A stretch of 64,000 bases of DNA from Thauera butanivorans NBRC 103042 (GCF_001591165.1 NZ_BCUG01000014.1:1-64000); one strand, 5' to 3'. Positions 19,253 to 28,755 are shown, counted from the first letter of the stretch. The notes: generated by a model from the letters alone, not told the origin. A program made the numbers and translations.

Positions 19253-20082
19253 ACCACACCGAAATCTCGATCGAATTCTTCCCGCCGACCACCGCCGAAG
19301 GTGCCGAAAAACTGCGCGCCACCCGCGACCGGCTGGCGGCGCTGAAGCCGTCCTTCTTCTCCGTCACCTACGGCGCCGGCGGCTCGACCCGCGAGCGCAC
19401 CTTTGCCACCGTCAAGGAAATCGCCGCCGCCGGCTTCGAGGCCGCGCCGCACCTGTCCTGCGTCGGCTCGACCCGCGACAGCATCCGCGAAATCCTGCAG
19501 GAATACGCCGAGGCCGGCATCCGCCGCATCGTCGCGCTGCGTGGCGACCTGCCTTCGGGCGTGGGCGATGCGGGCGAGTTCCGCCACGCCAACGAGTTGG
19601 TCGAATTCATCCGCACGGAGACGGGCGAGCGCTTCATCATCGAAGTGGCCGCCTACCCGGAATGGCATCCGCAGGCACGCAGCCCGAAGGACGACCTGCT
19701 CGCCTTCAAGCGCAAGGTCGAAGCCGGCGCCAATTCGGCGATCACGCAGTATTTCTACAATCTCGACGCCTATCTGCACTTCGTCGACGCGGTATGCAAG
19801 CTGGGCATCGACATCCCCATCGTGCCCGGCATCATGCCGATCGGCAGCTTCAGCAAGCTGGCGCGCTTCTCGGACGCCTGCGGCGCCGAAATCCCGCGCT
19901 GGATGCGCCGCAAGTTCGAAGCCTACGGCGACGACACCGACTCGATCCGCGCCTTCGGCCTGGACGTGGTCAGCGAACTCTGCAGCAAGCTGATCGCCGC
20001 CGGCGCGCCCGGCCTGCATTTCTACAGCATGAACCAGGCCGGCCTCACCACCGACATCTGCAAGCGGCTGGGCCTGGCCTGA
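19249..20082 (+). CDS. metF: Methylenetetrahydrofolate reductase
   Basis: FAD-dependent reduction of 5,10-methylene- to 5-methyl-tetrahydrofolate, the methyl donor for methionine synthesis. The 277-residue TIM-barrel protein begins SIEFFPPTTAEGAEKL and shows SVTYGAGGSTRERT, ALRGDLPSG and the C-terminal FYSMNQAGLTTDICKRLGL. It is the last gene of the run ahcY, antitoxin, toxin, tlyA, metF, and ends four bases before a convergent gene. Together with metK and ahcY it covers most of the methyl cycle. Confidence 0.96.
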   Translation: MNHTEISIEFFPPTTAEGAEKLRATRDRLAALKPSFFSVTYGAGGSTRERTFATVKEIAAAGFEAAPHLSCVGSTRDSIREILQEYAEAGIRRIVALRGDLPSGVGDAGEFRHANELVEFIRTETGERFIIEVAAYPEWHPQARSPKDDLLAFKRKVEAGANSAITQYFYNLDAYLHFVDAVCKLGIDIPIVPGIMPIGSFSKLARFSDACGAEIPRWMRRKFEAYGDDTDSIRAFGLDVVSELCSKLIAAGAPGLHFYSMNQAGLTTDICKRLGLA

Positions 20083-20086
20083 ATTG

Positions 20087-20794
20087 CTAAAACCTCGGAT
20101 TGATGCTCAAGGACATCATGGCCGACAGCTGGCACAAGAGCCTTCCCGAGCCCTGCTGCAATTCATTGAAAGCATCCTGCACGGCTTGCATATCGCGCTG
20201 ACTGGTGGGCTCATGCTCGATGATGCCTGCGGCCCTCAGCCGTGCGACCACATCACTGGTCAATAGAAAAGTATCCTTCCCGACCAGACGCAAGAATCCG
20301 GCAGCCGAGCGCCCGCCCAAGCGCGCGCCGCGTTTGGCCAGCAAGCGCCACAAGCCGATGATGTCAGCACTCGGCCAACTGGCAATGAACTCGCCAAAAC
20401 TGCTCCCCCGCTCCTGGCGAACGTCCAGGATGAACTGGGCGTTTCTAGGGATGGTCTGCAGTTTCGTCCGATCGCGAATGATCCGCTCATTCTTCATATA
20501 GCCGTCTATCTGTTCCGGACCGAGCAGCACCATTTTCTCCGGCACAAAACCCCAGAAGGCTTTCTCAAACTCGGGCCACTTGGCATCGACCACCGAGTGC
20601 TGCATGCCGGCCTGGAATACCCGCTGGCTCATGGCAGAAAGATAGCGGTCATCGCCCTTCTGCTTCAACTCTTCAGGCGCAAGCGCCCGGGGCAGAAAAG
20701 CCTCCATGGCCTCATCAGAGTCGAAACGCTGGCGTACCGTGCCGTAAAGCCATTCATAGTCAAGCATCATGCCTTGTTCGCTCCGTTTCATCAT
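20087..20794 (-). CDS. DNA-3-methyladenine glycosylase I-like protein (Tag family)
   Basis: A 235-residue protein whose central part follows the Tag fold: QRVFQAGMQHSVVDAKWPEF aligns with the QQAGLSW region, and NERIIRDRTKLQTIPRNAQF with the GIIRHRGKIQAIIGNA region. The region LRLVGKDTFLLTSDVVARL matches the C-terminal helix. The cysteines and histidine that bind zinc in classical Tag are absent, and the N-terminus is longer, so this is a divergent subgroup. GC content is visibly lower than in neighbouring genes. It is convergent with metF. Confidence 0.75.
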   Translation of the reverse strand: MMKRSEQGMMLDYEWLYGTVRQRFDSDEAMEAFLPRALAPEELKQKGDDRYLSAMSQRVFQAGMQHSVVDAKWPEFEKAFWGFVPEKMVLLGPEQIDGYMKNERIIRDRTKLQTIPRNAQFILDVRQERGSSFGEFIASWPSADIIGLWRLLAKRGARLGGRSAAGFLRLVGKDTFLLTSDVVARLRAAGIIEHEPTSQRDMQAVQDAFNELQQGSGRLLCQLSAMMSLSINPRF

Positions 20795-20912
20795 CTAATC
20801 CCCATCGAATGAGAGATTGCCAGGATCAACCATACTTGGGGCCTTTGACGAGCGGCTGTTTGCGATTGATATACAGGGCTAAAGTTCGGATCAGACGACG
20901 TCGAGCTCATTG

Positions 20913-21329
20913 CTATGCTTTTTTGACCTCGATAAACCACTTGGGCTGCATGGCATCGAAATCCTGGCGGATGTTGGATGGCAGGTAGCTGGCTGAATCC
21001 AGCACGAAAGATCGGCCACCTGCACGTTTGAAAACAACCCAATGCCAAAAGTCCCTGCCTTCTTCCCGATGGTACTTGATGGACAGCAATGCCAGATCGG
21101 GCAATGCCTCCCAGGATTCAAACGGGATTTCTTCGTCGGAAGCCTCGACACCTGCGCTCGACAGCATACGCCGGACATATTGCGTATCCGACCATAGCGA
21201 TTCATCCGAAGCGTGGATACCCATAGCATTGGCTTCGGCCTTCATCTCCGAGTACGTCTTGCCCAGAATGTTGGCAACCGACGCGATTCCGCATCCGCTG
21301 GTTTCTTCCTGTACTACCGGTTTGAGCAC
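20913..21329 (-). CDS. C39-like cysteine peptidase domain protein
   Basis: A small protein of about 138 residues with the pattern of papain-like C39 peptidases: C13 in ETSGCGIASVAN, H96 in DFWHWVVF and D111 in FVLDS. It has no transporter or signal peptide. The likely start is GTG 21329 with GGGGAG just upstream; the frame stays open to 21425, but that part is low-complexity. Codon use is AT-richer than in the flanking genes. Its role, for example processing a peptide or acting as an effector, cannot be told. Confidence 0.65.
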   Translation of the reverse strand: MLKPVVQEETSGCGIASVANILGKTYSEMKAEANAMGIHASDESLWSDTQYVRRMLSSAGVEASDEEIPFESWEALPDLALLSIKYHREEGRDFWHWVVFKRAGGRSFVLDSASYLPSNIRQDFDAMQPKWFIEVKKA

Positions 21330-21421
21330 CCGGCTCCCCTTTAATGCATAACGTTCGAGCTCACTGTCTTGCCACCTGAAATGCTCAGCACGCCACGATC
21401 CCGAGCCTGCCCGCCCCCCCC

Positions 21422-22921
21422 TCAACGCTTACCACCGAACAGCGACCCCAACAGGCCGCGCACGATCTGGCGGCCCAGGTTGCTGCCGATGGTGCGCGTC
21501 ACCGTCTTGGCCGCGATCTGCACCAGGCCGTCGCGCTGGCCGCCGCGTGGGCCGGTGGAGCCGAACAGGATGTCGTTGAGCGCGCTGCCGCCATCGCCGC
21601 TGCCGGCGGCACCCGGTTTCGCCTGCGCGGCGGCGGACTTGCTGTCGGCCTGGGCGCGCAGGATTTCGTAGGCCGACTCGCGGTCGAGCGCTTTCTCGTA
21701 GTGGCCGTAGATGAGCGAGCCGGTGATCGCCGCCTGGCGTTCGGCCGCGCTCAGCGGCCCGAGGCGCGAATCCGGCGCGATGACGAAGCAGCGCTCGGTG
21801 ATCTGCGGCCGGCCTTTTTCGTCGAGGAAGGACACCAGTGCCTCGCCCACGCCCAGTTCGGTGATTGCGGCCGCGGCGTCGAAGGCCGGGTTGGGGCGCA
21901 TGGTGTCGGCGGCGGTCTTGACCGCCTTCTGGTCGCGCGGCGTGAAGGCGCGCAGCGCGTGCTGCACGCGGTTGCCGAGCTGGCCGAGCACGGTTTCGGG
22001 GACGTCGAGCGGGTTCTGGGTGACGAAATAGACGCCCACGCCCTTGGAGCGGATCAGGCGCACGACCTGCTCGATCTTCTCGACCAGCGCCTTGGGCGCG
22101 TCGTTGAACAGCAGGTGGGCTTCGTCGAAGAAGAACACCATTTTCGGCTTGTCCGGGTCGCCCACTTCCGGCAACTGCTCGAACAGTTCGGACAGCATCC
22201 ACAGCAGGAAGGTGGAGTACAGCTTGGGCGAGTTGTACAGGCGTTCAGCAGCGAGCACGTTGATGATGCCGCGGCCGTCGGCGTCGGTCTGCATCAGGTC
22301 GGCGATGTCGAGCATCGGCTCGCCGAAGAACACATCGCCGCCCTGTTGCTCCAGCGCCAGCAGGTTGCGCTGGATGGCGCCGATGGAGGCGGTGGAGATG
22401 TTGCCGTATTCGGTGGTGAAGGTCTTCGCGTTCTCGCCCACGTACTGCACCATCGCGCGCAGGTCCTTGAGGTCGAGCAGCAGCAGGCCGTTGTCGTCGG
22501 CGACCTTGAACACCAGCGTCAGCACCCCGGTCTGGGTGTCGTTGAGGTTGAGCAGGCGGGATATCAGCAGCGGCCCCATGTCGGAGATGGTGGCGCGCAC
22601 CGGGTGGCCCTGCTCGCCGAACACGTCCCAGAACACCGTGGTGTTGGCGCGCGGCGTGTATTCGGTGATGCCGATCGCGGCCAGGCGCTGCATCAGCTTG
22701 TCGGATTTCGCCCCCGCCGCGCCGATGCCCGACAGGTCGCCCTTGACGTCGGCCAGGAACACCGGCACGCCGATGCTGGCGAAGGATTCGGCGAGCTTCT
22801 GCAGCGTCACCGTCTTGCCGGTGCCGGTCGCGCCGGTGATGAGGCCGTGGCGGTTGGCGAGGCGCGGCAGCAGGTGGATTTCGGCGTCGGCGGTCTTGGC
22901 AATCAGCAGCGCTTCGGTCAT
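21422..22921 (-). CDS. HerA-like ATPase / DUF853 family
   Basis: A 499-residue P-loop ATPase of the HerA/FtsK superfamily, DUF853 branch. Walker A is [12 protein letters not shown] near residue 30, Walker B is [12 protein letters not shown] near 255, and an arginine-rich motif lies in [10 protein letters not shown]. The C-terminal tail is Gly/Ala-rich with a conserved basic end ([17 protein letters not shown]). The in-vivo role of this branch is not settled, although the fold suggests DNA pumping. The start at 22921 has GGAG seven bases upstream. Divergent from yebC. Confidence 0.85.
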   Translation of the reverse strand: MTEALLIAKTADAEIHLLPRLANRHGLITGATGTGKTVTLQKLAESFASIGVPVFLADVKGDLSGIGAAGAKSDKLMQRLAAIGITEYTPRANTTVFWDVFGEQGHPVRATISDMGPLLISRLLNLNDTQTGVLTLVFKVADDNGLLLLDLKDLRAMVQYVGENAKTFTTEYGNISTASIGAIQRNLLALEQQGGDVFFGEPMLDIADLMQTDADGRGIINVLAAERLYNSPKLYSTFLLWMLSELFEQLPEVGDPDKPKMVFFFDEAHLLFNDAPKALVEKIEQVVRLIRSKGVGVYFVTQNPLDVPETVLGQLGNRVQHALRAFTPRDQKAVKTAADTMRPNPAFDAAAAITELGVGEALVSFLDEKGRPQITERCFVIAPDSRLGPLSAAERQAAITGSLIYGHYEKALDRESAYEILRAQADSKSAAAQAKPGAAGSGDGGSALNDILFGSTGPRGGQRDGLVQIAAKTVTRTIGSNLGRQIVRGLLGSLFGGKR

Positions 22922-23062
22922 CGCATCACTCCGGGGGCATGTGTTCGTCGGGGGCTTTCGCATCGCGTCCGAGTTTATCAGGGCGCACGCGGCATGCGGC
23001 GTGCCGCCGCCGGGTTGTATACTGCGCAACTTTCAACCGCTTACGGCAGTATCGAGGGTCTT

Positions 23063-23788
23063 ATGGCTGGTCATTCGAAGTGGGCCAATATTCAGCACCG
23101 CAAGGGGCGCCAGGACGAGAAGCGCGGCGCCGCGTTCTCCAAGCTGGCGAAGGAAATCACCGTCGCCGCCAAGATGGGCGGGGGCGACCCCGGCTTCAAC
23201 CCGCGTCTGCGCCTGGCGGTGGACAAGGCCAAGGGCGTCAACATGCCCAAGGACAAGATCGACAACGCGATCAAGAAGGGCACCGGTGAGCTCGAAGGCG
23301 TCAGCTACGAGGAAACCCGCTACGAAGGCTACGGCATCGGCGGCTCGGCGGTGATGGTCGATTGCCTGACCGACAACAAGACCCGCACCGTCGCCGACGT
23401 GCGCCACGCCTTCTCCAAGTACGGCGGCAACATGGGCACCGACGGCTGCGTGGCCTTCCAGTTCAAGCACTGCGGCCAGTTGCTGTTCGCCCCGGGCACC
23501 GACGAGGATGCATTGATGGAAGCGGCGCTCGACGCCGGCGCCGAGGACGTCGTCGCCAACGACGACGGTTCGATCGAAGTCATCACCGGCCCGTGGGAAT
23601 TCACGGCGGTGAAGGAGGCGCTGGAGCAGGCCGGTTTCAGCGCCGAATTCGGTGAGGTGACGATGAAGCCGGAAAACACCATCGAACTGTCCGGCGACGA
23701 GGCCGTGCGCATGCAGAAGCTGCTGGATGCGCTGGAAAGCCTGGACGACGTGCAGGAGGTCTACACCTCGGCGGAGATCGGCGAGTAA
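23063..23788 (+). CDS. YebC/PmpR family regulator
   Basis: A 241-residue YebC/TACO1 family protein with the signature [21 protein letters not shown] and the acidic C-terminal half. Family members are reported as DNA-binding regulators and as factors easing translation of poly-proline stretches. A -10-like TATACT lies at 23018-23023, about 40 bases before the start. In many genomes ruvC follows yebC; here an intrinsic terminator follows and ruvC is 5 kb away. Confidence 0.94.
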   Translation: MAGHSKWANIQHRKGRQDEKRGAAFSKLAKEITVAAKMGGGDPGFNPRLRLAVDKAKGVNMPKDKIDNAIKKGTGELEGVSYEETRYEGYGIGGSAVMVDCLTDNKTRTVADVRHAFSKYGGNMGTDGCVAFQFKHCGQLLFAPGTDEDALMEAALDAGAEDVVANDDGSIEVITGPWEFTAVKEALEQAGFSAEFGEVTMKPENTIELSGDEAVRMQKLLDALESLDDVQEVYTSAEIGE

Positions 23789-23820
23789 GCTGGCGGCCAT
23801 CGACCCGCAAACACCCGACA

Positions 23821-23847
23821 GCGGCGCCCAGCGCCGCTTTCTTTTTT
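23821..23847 (+). terminator. Intrinsic terminator after yebC
   Basis: GCGGCGC (23821-23827) pairs with GCGCCGC (23831-23837) around CCA, followed by TTTCTTTTTT. It lies 32 bases after the yebC stop codon and 30 bases before the next start codon. Confidence 0.9.
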
Positions 23848-23876
23848 CTCCGGCCCCTCTGCCCCCACTCCCGATC

Positions 23877-24770
23877 ATGCCGTCTCCCGCCTCTGCCTCG
23901 CCCTGGGTTCAGCGCCTGATCCCGCTGCTGTTCGTGCTGCTGTGGAGCACCGGCTTCATCGGCGCCAAGTTCGGCCTGCCCTATGCCGAACCGCTGACCT
24001 TCCTCGCCTCCCGCTACGTGCTGGTGATCGCGCTGATGACGATGCTGGCGCTGGCGATGCGCGCACCCTGGCCGGCCAGCCCGCGCGAAGCCCTCCACAT
24101 CGGCGTCACCGGCCTGCTGGTGCACGCGCTGTACCTGGGGGGCGTGTTCATGTCCATCGACCGCGGCCTGCCGGCCGGCGTGTCGGCACTGGTGGTCGGC
24201 ATGCAGCCGCTGCTGACCGCGGCCTGCGCCGGCCTGCTGCTGGGCGAGCGCGTATCGCCGCGCCAATGGCTGGGGCTGGCGATGGGCTTTGCCGGCGTCG
24301 GCCTGGTGGTCGGCAGCAAGGCAACGGTGGACGGCGTCGCGGCCGACGCCCTGCTGCACATGCTGACGCCGGCACTGGCGGCACTGGTCGGCATCACCGC
24401 CGGCACGCTGTACCAGAAACGCTTCTGCCCGCGCTTCGACCTGCGCACCGGCTCGGTGGTGCAGTTCGTGCCGACGCTGGCAGTCACCGCGCTGCTCGCC
24501 AGCCAGACCGAAACGATGGCCATCGACTGGAGCGGCGAATTCGTCTTCGCCCTGCTGTGGCTGGTGCTGGTGCTGTCGCTGGGCGCGATCAGCCTGCTCA
24601 ACCTGCTGATCCGCAGCGGCAGCGCGGTCAATGTCGCCAGTCTGTTCTACCTCACGCCGCCGACCACTGCGCTGATCGCCTGGGCGATGTTCGGTGAAAC
24701 GCTGAGCGGCCTCGCGCTCGCAGGCATGGCCGTGGCAGTGGCCGGCGTCTGGCTGGCGCGCAAGGCCTGA
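23877..24770 (+). CDS. EamA/DMT-family transporter
   Basis: A 297-residue inner-membrane protein with ten predicted helices in two EamA repeats (about 10-140 and 155-292). Family-like features are LLWSTGFIGAKFGLPYAEPL and the C-terminal LTPPTTALIAWAMFGE. Relatives export amino acids or other small metabolites; the substrate is not evident. It lies alone between the yebC terminator and a convergent histidine-kinase gene. The start is the ATG that precedes a normal N-terminus. Confidence 0.88.
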   Translation: MPSPASASPWVQRLIPLLFVLLWSTGFIGAKFGLPYAEPLTFLASRYVLVIALMTMLALAMRAPWPASPREALHIGVTGLLVHALYLGGVFMSIDRGLPAGVSALVVGMQPLLTAACAGLLLGERVSPRQWLGLAMGFAGVGLVVGSKATVDGVAADALLHMLTPALAALVGITAGTLYQKRFCPRFDLRTGSVVQFVPTLAVTALLASQTETMAIDWSGEFVFALLWLVLVLSLGAISLLNLLIRSGSAVNVASLFYLTPPTTALIAWAMFGETLSGLALAGMAVAVAGVWLARKA

Positions 24771-24783
24771 TGGCGGCCGCGCC

Positions 24784-26142
24784 TCAGACCGGCAGGCGCA
24801 GGCTGGCCTGCAAGCCCCCCAGCGCTGCACTGCGTTCGAGCGCAAGCGCGCCATCGTAGGTCGCGGCAATGTCGGCGGCGATGGCCAGCCCCAGCCCGCT
24901 GCCTTCCACCGCTTCGTCGAAGCGCTGCCCCCGGCGGGCCGCCCGGCCGATCTGCTCCTCGTCCAGGCCGGGGCCGTCGTCCTCCACCGTGATGACGAGC
25001 GTCCCCGCACCACCGCCCTTCGGCGCCTCGCGCCAGGCATTCAGCCTCACTCGGCTCGCCGCCCATTTTCCGGCGTTGTCGAGCAGATTGCCGAGCATTT
25101 CCTCGATGTCGGCACGGTCGCCACGCCAGGCCAGGCCATTGGCGACGTCCACTTGCCAGTCCAGCATCCTGTCCTGGTGCAGGGTCTGCATCAGCTTCAC
25201 CAGCGGCACCAGCACACCCGCCACCTCCAGCTTGCCCTGCACACCCTCGGCCGCCGCCGCGCTGGCGGCACGAACCAGATGGCGGTCGATCAGCGCCGAC
25301 ATGCTGTCGACCTGGCGACGCACCATCTTGCTGCTCACCGTGGCGGAGCCGCCTGCTTCAGCCCCCAGCAGGGTCAGCGGCTTCTTCAGTGCATGGCTCA
25401 AGTCCGCGGCATGGGCCCGCGCCCGCATCACCAGCCGGCTGTTGCGCAACAGCATGTCGTCCAGTTCCTCGGCCAAGGGGTCGAGATCGGCGCCATAACC
25501 GCGCCCGATCATGCCGCCGCCGATCTCCACTTCGGCCACGCGCTGGCGCAGGCGCCGCAAGGGCCGCAGGCCGATGCGCACCTGCACCCAGGTGGCGGCC
25601 ATCCAGCCCAGCATCAAGGCCAGCACCGCCACTGCCAGGCCGCGATCGAAGCGCATCAGATCGCGCACCACCGGCTCCTGCGGCCCATATACCTCCAGCA
25701 CGAAAACCTGACCGCCCAGTTCAAGCGTGCGCACCAACCCGAGCAGGCGCTCGCCCCTCGGCCCCTCGGCCTCCAGCGCACCGGATGGCACGGCCTGCCC
25801 GTGCAGCACGCCGGCGTCCCACTGGGAGCGGGAACGCAGGACGACAGCCTCGCCCCCCCGCCTGCGCAATTGCCAGTACCAGCCGGAAAAAATCTGCTCG
25901 AACACGTCCGCCGCGCGCGAGCGTTCTTCACCCACGCCGCCGCCCGGCAAGATCCTCAGGCGGCTCTCGATCCGCTCGGCACGCGCTTCCAGGCTTTGCA
26001 TGAAACCGCGCACCACGGTGTCGTGCACCATCCCGCGCAGAACCCATCCGCCGGCCCCCGCCACCAGCACCGCCGCCAGCATGCCGAGCACGCCCAGGCG
26101 CAGCGCCAGGCCGAACCCGGCCCATCGCCGCGCCTCAGTCAC
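24784..26142 (-). CDS. Sensor histidine kinase (PhoQ-like)
   Basis: A 452-residue inner-membrane kinase. TM1 is at about 11-32 and TM2 at about 168-186, with a periplasmic sensor of roughly 130 residues between them. A HAMP-like linker leads to the H-box DLSHALKKPL with H250, then the N-box NLLDNAGKWA and the G-boxes DDGPGL and GSGLGLAIA. The H- and N-boxes resemble PhoQ. The start is a GTG at 26142 overlapping the regulator's stop codon (GTGACTGA), which ties their expression. It probably phosphorylates the adjacent regulator. Confidence 0.9.
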   Translation of the reverse strand: MTEARRWAGFGLALRLGVLGMLAAVLVAGAGGWVLRGMVHDTVVRGFMQSLEARAERIESRLRILPGGGVGEERSRAADVFEQIFSGWYWQLRRRGGEAVVLRSRSQWDAGVLHGQAVPSGALEAEGPRGERLLGLVRTLELGGQVFVLEVYGPQEPVVRDLMRFDRGLAVAVLALMLGWMAATWVQVRIGLRPLRRLRQRVAEVEIGGGMIGRGYGADLDPLAEELDDMLLRNSRLVMRARAHAADLSHALKKPLTLLGAEAGGSATVSSKMVRRQVDSMSALIDRHLVRAASAAAAEGVQGKLEVAGVLVPLVKLMQTLHQDRMLDWQVDVANGLAWRGDRADIEEMLGNLLDNAGKWAASRVRLNAWREAPKGGGAGTLVITVEDDGPGLDEEQIGRAARRGQRFDEAVEGSGLGLAIAADIAATYDGALALERSAALGGLQASLRLPV

Positions 26143-26809
26143 GGAACTCCGGCTCCGAGACGAGGCGGAAACCCAGCCCACGCTCGGTGACGAGCAAGCC
26201 CGGCGGCAGCTTGCGCCGGATGCGTCCGACCAGCACGTCCACGGTGTTGGAATCCGGCTCGAGGTCGCGCGCATAAACGTGCTCGCCGATCTCGGCGCGG
26301 CTCACCACTGCGCCCTTGCGGTGCATCAGGTAGGCGAGGATGCGATGCTCCTGCGCGGTCAGCGCCAGGGGCTCGCCATGCAGGCTGAAACGGCCGGCGA
26401 AGGTGTCGTAGCTCAAATCGCCCGCCTGCAGCACGGGGTCGGCATGCCCGCCCGCACGGCGCAGCAGCGCCTTGATGCGCAACACCACTTCCTCGTGCTG
26501 GAAGGGCTTGGTCAGGTAGTCGTCGGCACCGGCACCGAAGCCCGCCAGCTTGTCGCTCCAGCGCCCTCGCCCGGTGAGGATCAGCACCGGAAACACCCTC
26601 CCCGCCTCGCGCCAGTGGCGCAGCACCGAAATACCATCCAGTTGCGGCAGACCGAGATCGAGCACCGCCGCATCGTAGTCTTCGGTGCAACCGAGATAGG
26701 CCGCCTCGCGGCCGTCGCCGACGGTTTCCGCCACCAGGCCGGCTTCACCCAGCAGCGCGGCCAGCCTTTCCGCCAGCGCCGCATCGTCCTCTACGATCAG
26801 CACCCGCAT
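26135..26809 (-). CDS. OmpR/PhoP-family response regulator
   Basis: A 224-residue regulator with an N-terminal receiver (phospho-acceptor D51 in AAVLDLGLP, conserved K in TKPF) and a C-terminal winged helix (about 128-220, DSNTVDVLVGRIRRKL). It overlaps the PepSY gene before it by one base and the kinase after it by eight. This indicates a PepSY-regulator-kinase operon. Likely targets include the divergent promoter region at 27535-27669. Confidence 0.93.
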   Translation of the reverse strand: MRVLIVEDDAALAERLAALLGEAGLVAETVGDGREAAYLGCTEDYDAAVLDLGLPQLDGISVLRHWREAGRVFPVLILTGRGRWSDKLAGFGAGADDYLTKPFQHEEVVLRIKALLRRAGGHADPVLQAGDLSYDTFAGRFSLHGEPLALTAQEHRILAYLMHRKGAVVSRAEIGEHVYARDLEPDSNTVDVLVGRIRRKLPPGLLVTERGLGFRLVSEPEFRD

Positions 26810-27534
26810 CAGTCGGCCTCCTCCACGCGCAGCACGCGGCCATCCTCGGCATCGACCTCGAGCTCGACGACCCGGCCGCTGTGCAGGCGGATCTCGACCT
26901 CGTAGAAGTAGCGTCCGTTGCGGTCGTGCTCCAGCTCGGCCTCGAGCACGTGGCCGGGGTAGCGGGCCTGCAGCAGATCGAGCACCGAAGGCATGTCCAT
27001 CAGGCGATGCAGGGCCGCGCCATGCTGTGCATCGTCGCCGAGCACCTCGCCGCTGCGCGCATCCACGGTCAGTTCGCGCATGCGCTCATCGGGCATGCGC
27101 AGCTTCACTTCGTAGACCAGCCTGCCATGCGTGTCGCGCTCCATCTCGACGTCGAGCACCATGCCGGGCCAGCGCGCCAGCACCTTGCGCAAAACCTCGC
27201 CCACCGGCGGCAAGGCCTCATCGACGGCAGGCGCTTCGGCCTGGACCACGGCACCGCTGACCGCATCGGCATGCAGTTCCAGCTTGCGTCCCGTACCGTC
27301 GATCAGCTTGATCTCGTAGTACGCGCGGCCATCACGGCCTTTCTCCAGTTCGACGTCCAGCACACGGCCGTCGTAACGCCTGGCCACCTCGGCAAGGATT
27401 TCCGTCAACGGACGATAGCGTCCAGCCTCGACCGCCTGGCGCACCACATCCTGCTCGGCCGCACGCGCGGGCAGGATCCCACACATCGCCGCCAGCATCA
27501 GGCACAGCAGGAGTCGACACGGTTTGTCACACAT
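26809..27534 (-). CDS. Periplasmic protein with three PepSY-type repeats
   Basis: A 241-residue exported protein: signal peptide (LLLCLMLAAMCGILPARA) followed by three tandem PepSY-like repeats. Each contains a LD(V/A)E(L/M)E..GR..YE(V/I)..(L/R) core, at about 55-75, 120-145 and 195-220. PepSY domains are thought to modulate peptidases or act as extracytoplasmic sensors. As first gene of an operon with a regulator and a kinase, it could tune that kinase's periplasmic domain; this is inference. Confidence 0.82.
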   Translation of the reverse strand: MCDKPCRLLLCLMLAAMCGILPARAAEQDVVRQAVEAGRYRPLTEILAEVARRYDGRVLDVELEKGRDGRAYYEIKLIDGTGRKLELHADAVSGAVVQAEAPAVDEALPPVGEVLRKVLARWPGMVLDVEMERDTHGRLVYEVKLRMPDERMRELTVDARSGEVLGDDAQHGAALHRLMDMPSVLDLLQARYPGHVLEAELEHDRNGRYFYEVEIRLHSGRVVELEVDAEDGRVLRVEEAD

Positions 27535-27669
27535 ACCGGAATGTTTGGGTGCACGCCTTAAACGGAACATGAACGAAGGCTTCAGACGGCATTTAAGAAA
27601 CCTTTGACATATTGATACCCAAGCCGATACAGCGCGGCTTGCACGATTTTCATCCCAAAGGAGTCCGTC
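27535..27669. promoter_or_regulatory. Divergent control region between the two PepSY genes
   Basis: This 135-bp gap separates divergent PepSY genes. It holds an inverted pair CTTAAA (27557-27562) and TTTAAG (27592-27597), in locally AT-rich DNA. For the rightward gene, TTGACA at 27604-27609 is a perfect -35, with a poor -10 (GATACA) 16 bases on, a pattern typical of activator-dependent promoters. AAAGGAG at 27657-27663 is the ribosome binding site. The linked PhoP-like regulator is the natural candidate to bind here. Confidence 0.45.
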
Positions 27670-28332
27670 ATGTTCCCCGTCGCAAAAACCACTCTCTTCC
27701 GCCCCCTCGCCGCCGCCCTGTTCACTGCCGCATTGCTGGCGCCTACAGCCCATGCCGCCAGCAATGCCGGCGAAGCGCTGAGCCGCATCGAGGCCGACGG
27801 CTACGTCGCCACGCACGAACTGGCGCTGCGCCACGGCCTATGGACGGCTTCTGCGACGACACCGGACGGCAAGCTCATCTCGGTGATCCTCGACCCCGCC
27901 AACGATACCGTGACGCCAGTGAGCCGTGACGCCTTCGGCACCACCCTGCCCACTGCCCAGGCGGCCAAGGATGCGCTGCAGCTCGCAGGTTACCGCAACA
28001 TTCGCGACATCGAATTCGACGACGGCTTCTGGGAAGCCGAAGCACGCAAGCTGAACGGCGAAAAAGTCGATCTCGTGCTGCACCCGGTCACGCTGGAAGT
28101 GCTCAGCGAAGTGGGCGAATACACTGCCAGCAACAGCACTGCGGGCGGCACCCGGCTGACGGCAAGCGAAGTCCGCGCAGCGCTCGAAGCCGCCGGCTAT
28201 CGCGCCATCCGCGATCTCGACTTCGATGACGGCGTATGGGAAGCCGACGCCACCAACCCCGCCAACCGCCGCGTCGAACTCAAGATCGACCCGGTCAGCG
28301 GCCAGGTGCTGCGCGAAAAGCTCGACGACTGA
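27670..28332 (+). CDS. Periplasmic PepSY-domain protein
   Basis: A 220-residue exported protein: signal peptide cleaved around AHAA|SNAG, then three related repeats of about 55-60 residues. The last two are nearly parallel: LQLAGYRNIRDIEFDDGFWEAEA and LEAAGYRAIRDLDFDDGVWEADA are seen at about 105-125 and 175-195. It is transcribed away from the PepSY/two-component operon and followed by a strong hairpin. It is probably a target of that system. Confidence 0.82.
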   Translation: MFPVAKTTLFRPLAAALFTAALLAPTAHAASNAGEALSRIEADGYVATHELALRHGLWTASATTPDGKLISVILDPANDTVTPVSRDAFGTTLPTAQAAKDALQLAGYRNIRDIEFDDGFWEAEARKLNGEKVDLVLHPVTLEVLSEVGEYTASNSTAGGTRLTASEVRAALEAAGYRAIRDLDFDDGVWEADATNPANRRVELKIDPVSGQVLREKLDD

Positions 28333-28356
28333 GCTGGAGCGCATCCTGAAACACAG

Positions 28357-28384
28357 GCGCAGAAGGCCTGGAGGCCTTCTGCGC
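28357..28384 (+). terminator. Strong hairpin after the PepSY gene
   Basis: GCGCAGAAGGCC (28357-28368) and GGCCTTCTGCGC (28373-28384) form a perfect 12-pair stem with a TGGA loop, 25 bases after the stop codon. The following bases (TTGCGCTG) are not T-rich, so termination may be partial. Confidence 0.65.
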
Positions 28385-28437
28385 TTGCGCTGCCGTAGAA
28401 TGGCCGCTCCAATCCAAGCACATCACGGAGCACGACC

Positions 28438-28755
28438 ATGCTGATGACCACCACCGCTTCGCTCGACGGCCATCCGGTGCGCCAGTATCTCGGCGTCGTC
28501 AATGGCGAAGCCATCATCGGCGCGAACATCTTCAAGGACATGTTCGCGTCGATCCGCAACGTCGTCGGCGGCCGCGCCGGTGCCTACGAGCGCACGCTGT
28601 CCGACGCCCGCCGCATCGCGATGGACGAGATGCAGGCCGAAGCGAAGAAGCTCGGCGCCAACGCGGTCATCGGCATCGACGTCGACTACGAAGTGCTGGG
28701 CGCGGACAACGGCATGCTGATGGTGTGCGTCAGCGGCACCGCCGTGCAGGTTTGA
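28438..28755 (+). CDS. YbjQ/UPF0145 family protein
   Basis: A 105-residue protein of the YbjQ (heavy-metal-binding domain) family. Signatures are [19 protein letters not shown] and the C-terminal half [20 protein letters not shown]. Members form small oligomeric rings; the metal-binding label is weakly supported and the function is unknown. Its stop codon overlaps the likely ruvC start (TTGA), so it may be translationally coupled to ruvC. Confidence 0.87.
   Translation: MLMTTTASLDGHPVRQYLGVVNGEAIIGANIFKDMFASIRNVVGGRAGAYERTLSDARRIAMDEMQAEAKKLGANAVIGIDVDYEVLGADNGMLMVCVSGTAVQV

Noticed and set aside
20791-21048. Small minus-strand frame overlapping the C39-like gene
   Set aside because: It overlaps the better-supported peptidase frame, has no family match and no clear ribosome binding site.
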